Source: Bacteroidales bacterium (lineage in GTDB: Bacteria; Bacteroidota; Bacteroidia; Bacteroidales; UBA932). Taken from it: a stretch of DNA of 35,026 nucleotides. Location: NCBI GenBank assembly GCA_016290385.1, contig JAEETO010000014.1, positions 1 through 35,026 of the forward strand, read 5' to 3'. Within the stretch, counting starts at the first letter, position 1. The number at the start of each line of letters is the position of its first letter. Position numbers and translations under genes: made by a program. The notes beneath the pieces are model-generated. The model ran no database searches. It was not told the DNA's origin and was given only the letters and a program-made list of their open reading frames with translations. Shown in pieces: positions 1-6,688 of the stretch.

Positions 1-132
1 CTCGACGGCGGACGCATCATCGCCCAGGAGGCTTTTCCCTACGAAGGCAACGATCCCGACGAGGTACATCGCATCGGACAGAAAATCGAACATCGTCTCT
101 ATGTGGAGACCATCAATAAATTACTGCAATGA
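1..132 (+). CDS. purN: Phosphoribosylglycinamide formyltransferase, C-terminal end (partial)
   Basis: This is the last 43 codons of a gene that starts before the window. The frame opens at base 1 with LDGGRIIAQEAF and later has EHRLYVETINKLLQ before TGA. This matches the C-terminus of PurN (GART), where an LDGG..I.Q stretch is followed by an EH.LYP helix. PurN transfers a formyl group from 10-formyl-THF to GAR, the third step of de novo purine synthesis, in the cytoplasm. Its stop overlaps the purH start in an ATGA arrangement, so the two are translationally coupled. The catalytic Asn-His-Asp residues lie outside the window, so the call rests on the tail and on the purH neighbour. Confidence 0.8.
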   Translation, partial: LDGGRIIAQEAFPYEGNDPDEVHRIGQKIEHRLYVETINKLLQ

Positions 133-1661
133 GAGCGTTAATCAGCGTTAGTGATAAGACGGGCGTGTCGGCTTTCGCCGCGGCCCTTTCCCGGCTCGGC
201 TGGGAGATCATCGCCACGGGCGGCACGCAGCGCCTGTTGGAACAGGAAGGCGTGAAAACCATCGGTATCAGCGAAGTCACCGGTTTCCCCGAAATCTGCG
301 ACGGTCGTGTAAAGACCCTGCACCCCAAGGTACACGGTGCCCTGCTGGGCCGCCGCGACCTTCCGTCTCATCTGAAAGCCCTGAAGGAAAACGGCATCGA
401 ATTCATCGATCTGGTCTGCGTCAACCTCTATCCTTTCGCCGCGACCATCGCGAAACCGGGCGTGACGATGGAAGACGCCGTCGAGAACATCGACATCGGC
501 GGCCCGTCGATGCTTCGCAGCGCTGCCAAGAACTGGCGCGATGTCACGGTGGTCTGCGATCCGGGTGACTACGGCCGCATTATCGACCAGATCAGCCATC
601 ACGGAAATACCACGCCTGAGACGCGTCTGGAACTTTCGGCCAAGGCCTACACTCATACCGCACAGTACGACACAATGATCGCGCGCTATATGCGGGCGCA
701 GGCGGGATTGCCGGAGAAGCTGTTCCTGGAATTCGACCTGAAACAGCCGCTGCGCTACGGCGAGAATCCGCACCAGTCGGCGAACTTCTATGCGGCGAAG
801 GAGCCGCAACCGTATTCGCTGGCCTTTGCGCGCCAGATACAGGGCAAGGAAATGTCCTACAACAATATCCAGGATGCGAACGCGGCGCTGAACATCGTGC
901 GCGACTTTGCCGACCAGCCTTTCTGCGTAGCGCTCAAACATATGAATCCTTGCGGTGCGGCGGTGGGGGAGACCATCGAAGCGGCCTGGCAGGCGGCGTA
1001 TGAGGCCGACAAGGTGAGCATTTACGGCGGCATCGTGGCAATCAACCGCCCGTTGACGGCTGAGGTGGCGCAGGGCATGAAGCCCATTTTCCTGGAGATC
1101 GTCATTGCGCCGGCCTTTACGCCGGAGGCGCTGGAGATTCTGTCGTCGAAGAAGAATCTGCGTGTGCTGGAGGTGGAGATGGCTCCGGAGAAGCAGGCGC
1201 CGATGCAATATGTAAGCGTCAACGGCGGCATGCTGGCGCAGCAACTTGACGTGGCCGTCGAAAAGGTCTCTCCGGAGATGTGCGTCACGAGTGTCAAGCC
1301 GACCGTGGCGCAGCTGCGCGACCTTGATTTCGGCTGGCGCATTGTCAAGCATGTGAAATCCAATGCCATAGCTGTGGTCCGCGACGGTCACACCATCGGT
1401 GTGGGCGCCGGCCAGATGAACCGCGTAGGCTCGGCCGAGATCGCCCTGAAAGAGGCGCAGGCCGCCGGCTTCACGGAAGGCCTCGTCCTGGCCTCCGACG
1501 GCTTCCTGCCTTTCGGCGACACGGTTGCCCTCGCCGCCCAATACGGCGTCACCGCCATCGTCCAGCCCGGCGGCAGCATCCGCGACGAAGAATCCATTGC
1601 CAAAGCCGACGAACTGGGCATCACGATGCTCTTCACCGGCGTCCGCCACTTCAAACACTAG
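129..1661 (+). CDS. purH: Bifunctional AICAR formyltransferase / IMP cyclohydrolase
   Basis: PurH carries out the last two steps of IMP synthesis: formylation of AICAR with 10-formyl-THF, then ring closure. The 510-residue length is normal. Residues 1 to about 190 form the MGS-like cyclohydrolase domain (MRALISVSDKTGV at the N-terminus, then GRVKTLHPKVHG). The rest is the AICARFT domain, with RYGENPHQ and the catalytic Lys-His pair in ALKHMNPCG. The C-terminus GVRHFKH is typical. The ATG overlaps the purN stop, which fixes the start. A perfect hairpin with a T-run follows the stop, so the purN-purH unit probably ends here. Identification is secure. Confidence 0.97.
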   Translation: MRALISVSDKTGVSAFAAALSRLGWEIIATGGTQRLLEQEGVKTIGISEVTGFPEICDGRVKTLHPKVHGALLGRRDLPSHLKALKENGIEFIDLVCVNLYPFAATIAKPGVTMEDAVENIDIGGPSMLRSAAKNWRDVTVVCDPGDYGRIIDQISHHGNTTPETRLELSAKAYTHTAQYDTMIARYMRAQAGLPEKLFLEFDLKQPLRYGENPHQSANFYAAKEPQPYSLAFARQIQGKEMSYNNIQDANAALNIVRDFADQPFCVALKHMNPCGAAVGETIEAAWQAAYEADKVSIYGGIVAINRPLTAEVAQGMKPIFLEIVIAPAFTPEALEILSSKKNLRVLEVEMAPEKQAPMQYVSVNGGMLAQQLDVAVEKVSPEMCVTSVKPTVAQLRDLDFGWRIVKHVKSNAIAVVRDGHTIGVGAGQMNRVGSAEIALKEAQAAGFTEGLVLASDGFLPFGDTVALAAQYGVTAIVQPGGSIRDEESIAKADELGITMLFTGVRHFKH

Positions 1662-1691
1662 TATTACGGGGCTATGTCCCGAGTCCCTTAT

Positions 1692-1740
1692 TGTTCGCCG
1701 TCCTCACCAGAGCCTTCTCTTGAGGACGGCGAACATTTTT
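1692..1740 (+). terminator. Intrinsic terminator after purH
   Basis: A perfect 15-bp inverted repeat (1692-1706 with 1721-1735, core CCGTCCTCA/TGAGGACGG) encloses a 14-nt loop and is followed at once by five T. It sits 30 bases after the purH stop. It should end the purN-purH transcript. Confidence 0.75.
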
Positions 1741-1748
1741 CATTCCGT

Positions 1749-1780
1749 CCATCCTCAATGACGGCCTTAATTGAGGACGG
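1749..1780. repeat. Second, imperfect hairpin related to the purH terminator
   Basis: An 11-bp inverted repeat with one mismatch (1749-1759 with 1770-1780) carries the same TGAGGACGG arm as the hairpin just upstream. No T-run follows. It looks like a decayed tandem copy of the first palindrome. A role in termination is doubtful. Confidence 0.45.
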
Positions 1781-2163
1781 TCATCATCTTCGGCGGTATC
1801 TGCCGTGCGCTTAGAATATATCGCGCTTCCGCTCAGCCTCCTTACTTCCGAAGGCGCTTGGTGCAGATCAATCGAAGATAGCAGGATGTAGTATGGACAT
1901 AAATGGGATCAGCGGAAAGTGGGTGGAGTAGTATCGACCTTGATCCTGTCTCTCGTCGACCCGCTGTCACCCATGCCGCTGTTCGCGCCTTTTCGCCAAT
2001 AATTCACATTGCTGAAATTGCGGTTTGGTGTAAATTTAATAAGGAACAACGGCATAGCGGTCTTGGAGTCACAGGCCAAATTGCGCTTTGGCGTTAAGAT
2101 AATTTGGCAATTATTATTTAAATATTGCCGAATTATCGTTATCTTGCGGTCAAATGGGAATCT
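1781..2163. other. Non-coding stretch upstream of the wHTH-nucleotidyltransferase gene
   Basis: I see no convincing gene here. The only open frame, of about 64 codons at 1903-2097, has no ribosome-binding context and no recognisable motif. Base composition shifts from GC-rich to AT-rich toward the right end. The last 60 bases hold a 6-bp inverted repeat (GGCAAT/ATTGCC, 2107-2112 and 2124-2129) that could be an operator for the next gene. A near-match to a -7 box (TATCTTGC, 2140-2147) lies 16 bases before its ATG. No RNA gene or riboswitch was recognised. Confidence 0.4.
2107..2129. promoter_or_regulatory. Possible operator: inverted repeat GGCAAT...ATTGCC
   Basis: A six-base inverted repeat with an 11-nt AT-rich spacer lies just upstream of the putative -7 region of the gene at 2164. 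AbiEi-type antitoxins are known to repress their own promoters through inverted repeats, so this is a reasonable autoregulatory site. The repeat is short and could be chance. Confidence 0.25.
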
Positions 2164-3111
2164 ATGAGGATCGTGAAAGTTAACGAACGTGTAGAGGAAC
2201 TCCTTGATCAGGGACGGGAGTTGTCGGTGGACGACTTTACGGAAGTATTGAGGGGGATGCCGATGGCTTCCGTGTATACTCGGATCCGGGCTTTGTGCGA
2301 GGCAGGCCGTTTGTCAAGGACGGGGCGTGGGAGGTATCTGCCGGTACACAAGCCGACTTATCGGGAGGAAATCACGCCGTGGATGCGGGAAGTGAATGAG
2401 ATTTTGATGGATGAGTGCGTCGGGACAGACCATTGTCTTTATCAGCGAGATGGCAATCTGTATGTTGAGGCGGCGCGCAGCGATCTTCTAGTATTGATGG
2501 ATTGTCTGGGTAAACACTACAAGAAGGTGGTTGACGCGGAAGCGGCGGAGCGATTTCCGGCTGTGCTGGAAGGATATATCATCGTTGGTCCGCTTGTTTC
2601 AGAGGCGCCTATCTGCGAAGATAACGGCATTCAGGTGCCTTCCCTTGAGAAACAGATTGTCGATACCATTCGTCGTAAAGATGCCGCGGAAGAGTATTTC
2701 CGTCTGGAGTTTCAGAAGCAAATGGAGGTGTATCCCGTGAATGTGAACCGATTGGGCCGATATGCCGCCAGACGGGGCGTATCAGAAGAATTGTCACAGT
2801 GCATCTCCGGTTTGGACGAATCCCGAATCAAGATGTTTTCGGAGGTTCAAAGTTGTCTGGCCGGTATGCCCATCCTCCGTGCATGGGTATTCGGCTCGTT
2901 CGCCCGGGGCGAGGAGACTCCAGAAAGCGATCTGGACCTGTTGGTGGATTATGACCATGAAGTAAAGATATCCCTATTGGACATTGTCCGGTTCAAGCTT
3001 GATATCGAGAAAAAGATCCAACGAGAGGTCGATCTGGTTGAAAACGGTTACCTCAAACCTTTCGCCGTCGCTTCGGCGGAACGAGATAAGTATTTGATCT
3101 ATGAGAGATAA
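2164..3111 (+). CDS. AbiEi-like winged-helix protein fused to a minimal nucleotidyltransferase domain
   Basis: The protein has 315 residues from ATG 2164 (MRIVKVNERVEELL). A longer TTG frame from 2125 lacks support. Residues 1 to about 70 look like a winged helix (ASVYTRIRALCEAGRLSRTGRGRYLP in sense). A middle part with VPSLEKQIVDTIRRKD and NRLGRYAARRGV resembles AbiEi-family antitoxins, which have a SLEK.LVDL motif. The last 90 or so residues are a Pol-beta-like MNT domain with VFGSFARGEETPESDLDLLV and a third acidic site in REVDLV. All three metal-binding acidic positions are present, so it may be catalytic. Known relatives act in toxin-antitoxin pairs, but no toxin gene adjoins. Composition is visibly AT-richer than the pur genes: 28 of 60 bases are G+C at 2401-2460, against 37 of 60 at 4441-4500. 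Function unknown; recent acquisition is inferred. Confidence 0.7.
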   Translation: MRIVKVNERVEELLDQGRELSVDDFTEVLRGMPMASVYTRIRALCEAGRLSRTGRGRYLPVHKPTYREEITPWMREVNEILMDECVGTDHCLYQRDGNLYVEAARSDLLVLMDCLGKHYKKVVDAEAAERFPAVLEGYIIVGPLVSEAPICEDNGIQVPSLEKQIVDTIRRKDAAEEYFRLEFQKQMEVYPVNVNRLGRYAARRGVSEELSQCISGLDESRIKMFSEVQSCLAGMPILRAWVFGSFARGEETPESDLDLLVDYDHEVKISLLDIVRFKLDIEKKIQREVDLVENGYLKPFAVASAERDKYLIYER

Positions 3112-3213
3112 GGAAATGAATCTTTGAAATCACATTTTGTGATGGCAAAAGGTCGGATCCGTTGTTAATTCCATTTTCTACAGGTTTTGTGTGGGGGGAA
3201 CAGAAATGATTCG

Positions 3214-3221
3214 TATTTTTG
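3214..3221 (+). promoter_or_regulatory. Possible -7 box for bcp
   Basis: TATTTTTG fits the Bacteroidota -7 consensus TAnnTTTG. A TTTG lies at 3186-3189, but the 24-nt spacing is longer than the usual 19-21. If it is used, the 81-nt palindromic element would be in the bcp leader RNA. Confidence 0.3.
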
Positions 3222-3234
3222 TGAAAAATGGTAG

Positions 3235-3315
3235 CGGGAGCAAATAAAGGCGATTTTGCTCCCACAACAGGTAAAATGAACCATCGGGGAGCAAATACAG
3301 GCATTTTTGCTCCCG
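3235..3315 (-). repeat. 81-nt palindromic intergenic element, copy 1
   Basis: The element starts with CGGGAGCAAA and ends with TTTGCTCCCG. Each half is also a hairpin: 3236-3244 pairs with 3255-3263, and 3287-3295 with 3306-3314. Its reverse complement aligns end to end, without gaps, with 17928-18008, also 81 nt. The arms and the inner CCCCGAT block are conserved, while the centre diverges. It lies wholly between genes. No transposase or target duplication was seen. Confidence 0.7.
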
Positions 3316-3337
3316 CATACAGAAGAAATTAACAGAT

Positions 3338-3793
3338 ATGCTCAAGATTGGAGACAAGATGCCGTCGTTTGAGGTCGTAGACCAGGACGGGAAGCCGGTG
3401 AAGTCGGAGGACTTCATCGGGAAGGGTCGCAAGACCATCATCTATTTTTATCCGAAGGACAACACTTCGGGCTGTACGGCCGAGGCCTGCTCGTTCCGGG
3501 ACAATTATGCGGAGCTGACGGAGGCCGGATACAACGTGGTGGGCGTGAGCAAGGACAGCGCCAAGTCGCACACGGGGTTCCGGGCGAAATACGAGCTGCC
3601 TTTCCGTTTGCTGGCCGACACTTCCACGCAGATGCTGCAGGACTTCGGCGCCTGGGGCGAGAAGAAGATGTATGGAAAGACCACGATGGGGACGCTGCGT
3701 CGCACCTTTATTTTTGATGAAAACGGTATTCTGGAGCGTATCATCGAGAAGGTGGATACGAAGAATGCCGCCGGACAAATTCTGGAGGACTGA
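3338..3793 (+). CDS. bcp: Thioredoxin-dependent thiol peroxidase (Bcp/PrxQ family peroxiredoxin)
   Basis: This enzyme reduces hydrogen peroxide and organic hydroperoxides using thioredoxin, in the cytoplasm. Its 151 residues are typical of the family. The AhpC/TSA fold is visible, with IIYFYPKDNTSGCTAEAC holding the peroxidatic Cys and a second Cys five residues later, the atypical 2-Cys PrxQ pattern. The distal GTLRRTFIFDENG is also standard. ATG 3338 gives the expected N-terminus MLKIGDKMPSFEV. purD begins 3 bases after its stop, so bcp leads a bcp-purD-folD transcript. The 81-nt palindrome lies 22 bases upstream of the start. Confidence 0.94.
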   Translation: MLKIGDKMPSFEVVDQDGKPVKSEDFIGKGRKTIIYFYPKDNTSGCTAEACSFRDNYAELTEAGYNVVGVSKDSAKSHTGFRAKYELPFRLLADTSTQMLQDFGAWGEKKMYGKTTMGTLRRTFIFDENGILERIIEKVDTKNAAGQILED

Positions 3794-3796
3794 ACC

Positions 3797-5074
3797 ATGG
3801 GAAAGAAAGTTCTGGTTGTCGGCGGCGGCGGGCGGGAACACGCCATCGTCGATGCATTGGCCTGGTCTCCCCAGGTAGAGAAGATTTACTGCGCACCCGG
3901 CAATGCCGGGATTGCCTATCAGGCGGAATGTGTGCCGCTGAAAGATACGGATATCGATGGTTTGCTGGCCTTTGCGAAAGAAAAGGAGATCGATCTGACG
4001 GTCGTGGGTCCGGAAGCGGCGCTGGCCGCGGGCATTGTCGACAGGTTCCGTGCAGCCGGGCTGAAGATATTCGGCCATACGAAGGCGGCCACCGCCATCG
4101 AATCGAGCAAGGAGTTCGCCAAGCGGCTGATGGCCGGAGCGAAGGTGCCGACGGCGGCGTATCAGACCTTCACAGATTTCGACGAAGCCTGGGCGTATGT
4201 CCGGGCCGCTTCGTTGCCGACCGTCATCAAGTACGACGGCCTGGCTGCCGGCAAGGGCGTGGTCGTGGCCACTACGCTGGAAGAAGCCGAGGCCGCGCTG
4301 CGCGACATGCTGCTCGACGGCCGCTACGGTGAGGGGAAAGTGGTGATCGAGGAATTCCTGACGGGCCCCGAATTCTCGCTGATGGCGTTCGTTTCCGGCC
4401 GTCAGGTCCGGCCGATGGTGGCCGCGCAGGACCACAAGCGCGCCTTCGACGGCGATACCGGTCCGAACACGGGCGGCATGGGTGCCTATACGGAATCTTT
4501 CGCTACGGGCAAGAGCGGTCTGTCGTTCATTTCGGACGAAGAATATGATTTTGCCGTGGCGCATATCCTGCAGCCCGTCGCCGATGCGATGGCCGATGCC
4601 GGAACGCCGCTCAGCGGCGTGCTCTACGGCGGCCTGATGAAAACGCCGGACGGCATCAAGGTCATCGAATTCAACGCCCGTTTCGGCGATCCCGAGACGG
4701 AAGTCGTGCTGACGCGCCTCGAGAGTGATAGCTACGATGTGTTCGAAGCGGCTGCAACGGGCGCCGCGCTGCCCGAACTGCAGTGGAAGGATGCCTCCGT
4801 CATGGGCGTGGTGATGGCCTCGAAAGGCTATCCCGGCAGCTATTCAAAAGGCGTCCCCATCGTCATCACGCCCGACTTCAGGGAACGCATCTATCACATG
4901 GGGACGAAGCGCACCGACGACGGCCTTGTCACCGCAGGCGGCCGCGTCCTGATGGCCGTCTCCGAAGCCCCGACGATGAAGGAAGCCGCCCGCCGCTGCT
5001 ATGCCGGCATCGACCAGATCCGCTGCAACAACCTCTTTTATCGTCACGATATAGCAAAATATGTCTTGTTATAA
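3797..5074 (+). CDS. purD: Phosphoribosylamine-glycine ligase (GAR synthetase)
   Basis: PurD joins phosphoribosylamine and glycine using ATP, the second step of de novo purine synthesis. The 425-residue protein has the usual start KKVLVVGGGGREHA (dinucleotide-like fold). It has the ATP-grasp core with PTVIKYDGLAAGKGVVVA, the signature GDPETEVVLTRLESD, and a C-terminal GGRVL domain. Start ATG 3797 is 3 bases after bcp. The stop TAA at 5072-5074 is 1 base before the likely folD ATG. The cluster groups this step with the FolD step that feeds PurN and PurH. Identification is secure. Confidence 0.97.
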   Translation: MGKKVLVVGGGGREHAIVDALAWSPQVEKIYCAPGNAGIAYQAECVPLKDTDIDGLLAFAKEKEIDLTVVGPEAALAAGIVDRFRAAGLKIFGHTKAATAIESSKEFAKRLMAGAKVPTAAYQTFTDFDEAWAYVRAASLPTVIKYDGLAAGKGVVVATTLEEAEAALRDMLLDGRYGEGKVVIEEFLTGPEFSLMAFVSGRQVRPMVAAQDHKRAFDGDTGPNTGGMGAYTESFATGKSGLSFISDEEYDFAVAHILQPVADAMADAGTPLSGVLYGGLMKTPDGIKVIEFNARFGDPETEVVLTRLESDSYDVFEAAATGAALPELQWKDASVMGVVMASKGYPGSYSKGVPIVITPDFRERIYHMGTKRTDDGLVTAGGRVLMAVSEAPTMKEAARRCYAGIDQIRCNNLFYRHDIAKYVLL

Positions 5075-5075
5075 C

Positions 5076-5924
5076 ATGGGAAAGATCATTGACGGAAAAG
5101 CCATTGCTGCAGGGCTGTATGAAGAAATGCAGCAGGAAGTCGTTGAACTGGAAAAGACCTACGGCCGACGACCGGGCCTGACGGTCATCATCGTGGGCGA
5201 AGACCCCGCCAGCCAGGTGTATGTGCGCAACAAGGAGATCGCCGCAAAGAAGGTCGGCTTTGTCTCCGACGTCATCCGGATGCCGGAGCAGACGAGCCAG
5301 GACGAGCTGCTGGAAGTCATCGCGCGCCTCAACGCCGACACGAAGGTCGACGGTATCCTCGTGCAACTGCCCGTGCCGAAGCACATCGACAAAGACGCCG
5401 TCATCGCCGCCGTCGCCCCCGAAAAGGACGTGGACGGCTTCTTCGGCATGAAGTCCGGCTTCACCATGAAGCAGGGCTACGTTGCGCCCTGCACGCCCCG
5501 CGCCTGCATCCACCTGATCAAGACCACGGGCGAAGCCATCGAAGGCAAGCATGCCCTCGTCGTAGGCCGCGGCGAACTGGTCGGCAAGCCGGTCGCAACC
5601 CTGCTGCTCAATGAGAACGCCACCGTTACCATTGCCCATTCCCGTACCCGCAACCTCGGCGAAATCGCCCGCACCGCCGACATCATCGTCGCCGCCGTGG
5701 GCCGTCCGAACATCATCACCGGCGACATGGTCAAGCCCGGCGCCATCCTCATCGACGTCGGCATCAACCGCGGCGCCGACGGCAAACTCTGCGGTGACAT
5801 TGACTTCGCCACCGCCGAACCCGTTGCCGGCTGGATCACCCCCGTTCCCGGCGGTGTCGGCCCCATGACCATCGCCATGCTCATGCGCAACACCCTCGAC
5901 TGCTATCTGAACCACGTGAGGTAA
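5076..5924 (+). CDS. folD: Bifunctional methylenetetrahydrofolate dehydrogenase / methenyltetrahydrofolate cyclohydrolase
   Basis: FolD converts 5,10-methylene-THF to 10-formyl-THF with NADP, supplying PurN and PurH. I choose ATG 5076 (MGKIIDGKAIAAGLYEEM, 282 residues) because it matches the family N-terminus. The in-frame ATG at 5061 would add five residues inside purD. Visible motifs are SQVYVRNKEIAAKKVGF with the catalytic Tyr and Lys, DGILVQLPVPKHID, EKDVDGFF, the NAD(P)-binding GRGELVGKPVA, and the signature PVPGGVGPMTIAML. It is the last gene of bcp-purD-folD. About 80 bases of AT-rich DNA with a likely promoter separate it from the next gene. Confidence 0.97.
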   Translation: MGKIIDGKAIAAGLYEEMQQEVVELEKTYGRRPGLTVIIVGEDPASQVYVRNKEIAAKKVGFVSDVIRMPEQTSQDELLEVIARLNADTKVDGILVQLPVPKHIDKDAVIAAVAPEKDVDGFFGMKSGFTMKQGYVAPCTPRACIHLIKTTGEAIEGKHALVVGRGELVGKPVATLLLNENATVTIAHSRTRNLGEIARTADIIVAAVGRPNIITGDMVKPGAILIDVGINRGADGKLCGDIDFATAEPVAGWITPVPGGVGPMTIAMLMRNTLDCYLNHVR

Positions 5925-5952
5925 CTTAGGGTTCAAGCCCGCGCAATCTGTT

Positions 5953-5984
5953 TTTGTGTTTTATATTATTTATATATACTTTTA
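5953..5984 (+). promoter_or_regulatory. Promoter for the barrel and repeat-lipoprotein operon
   Basis: TTTG (5953-5956) and TACTTTTA (5977-5984, 7 of 8 to TAnnTTTG once the free bases are counted) are spaced by 20 nt, the normal Bacteroidota arrangement. The region is strongly AT-rich compared with its surroundings. The ATG follows 18 bases after the -7 box. Confidence 0.45.
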
Positions 5985-6002
5985 CTTATCATTTGGAAGT
6001 AT

Positions 6003-6686
6003 ATGAAAAAGATCTTACTTGTATTGCTGATTGCCGTCCCTTCCGCCGTGTGGGCGCAGGGAACGCTTGGCCTTCGTTTCGAAGGGGGTGTTTCATGGAT
6101 GCAAGGCGGTGGCATCGAAGGGGCCAGCGCCAAAACGCTTACGGCCATCCAGCCCCAGGTCGGCGCGGGAATTTTCTTCAACTTCAACCCCTCTTTCCGT
6201 CTGGGACTCGACTATAGCTATACCCGGATGTTGCGGGAACAGACCAATGCCAGTCTGCTGCCCCAGCCCGACGGCGGTGTGAAGGGCGACGTCTATAGCG
6301 ACTTCAAAACCAACTTTCATGGCGCCGGGCTGACCGGGGAACTGAACCTGCTGGGTCTGGGCGGCAGGAAGAACCCCCTTTCTCTCTATGTGGGAACCGG
6401 AGTGACCTGTCTGTTCGCAGCGGGCAACAGCTACACAATCGGCGTGAGCAACACCATCAAACCCGACAAAACCGGCAATACGGTCCATGTCACGGGACAC
6501 AACGAAGGACACCGATACGTCGTGCCCTGTATCCCGGCTGCGCTGTCGCTGGAATATGTCATTCTCCCGCAGGTGGCGTTGCGGATCAGCGGCGGCTACC
6601 GTTTCGTCCTGGCAGGCAAACAGGAACTCTCGCCGAAAGGCCAGGCCTTTGCCACCGTAGGTCTTTGCTTCCAACTGATGAAATAA
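6003..6686 (+). CDS. Small outer-membrane beta-barrel protein, function unknown
   Basis: The 227-residue protein has a clear signal peptide (MKKILLVLLIAVPSAVWAQG, cleavage near residue 19). The mature part has alternating hydrophobic/polar strands with frequent aromatics and glycines, for example GLRFEGGVSWM, GIFFNFNPSFRLGLDYSYTR, LSLYVGTGVTCLF, ALRISGGYRFVLAG and FATVGLCFQLMK. It resembles OMP_b-brl-type eight-strand barrels common in Bacteroidota. It ends 2 bases before the first repeat lipoprotein, so the four genes are probably one transcript. It could anchor or help display the lipoproteins, but that is inference from position only. Confidence 0.7.
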   Translation: MKKILLVLLIAVPSAVWAQGTLGLRFEGGVSWMQGGGIEGASAKTLTAIQPQVGAGIFFNFNPSFRLGLDYSYTRMLREQTNASLLPQPDGGVKGDVYSDFKTNFHGAGLTGELNLLGLGGRKNPLSLYVGTGVTCLFAAGNSYTIGVSNTIKPDKTGNTVHVTGHNEGHRYVVPCIPAALSLEYVILPQVALRISGGYRFVLAGKQELSPKGQAFATVGLCFQLMK

Positions 6687-6688
6687 AA

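Noticed and set aside
1..132. purN fragment as a pseudogene
   Set aside because: It is cut by the window edge, not broken; the frame is intact to a stop coupled with purH.
138..1658. Long minus-strand open frame (506 codons) across purH
   Set aside because: It is antisense to a certain purH gene, lacks recognisable motifs and is rich in His, Arg and Asp, as expected of a shadow frame in GC-rich DNA.
1903..2097. Small open frame of 64 codons in the purH downstream gap
   Set aside because: No ribosome-binding context, no motif, and its composition resembles surrounding non-coding DNA.
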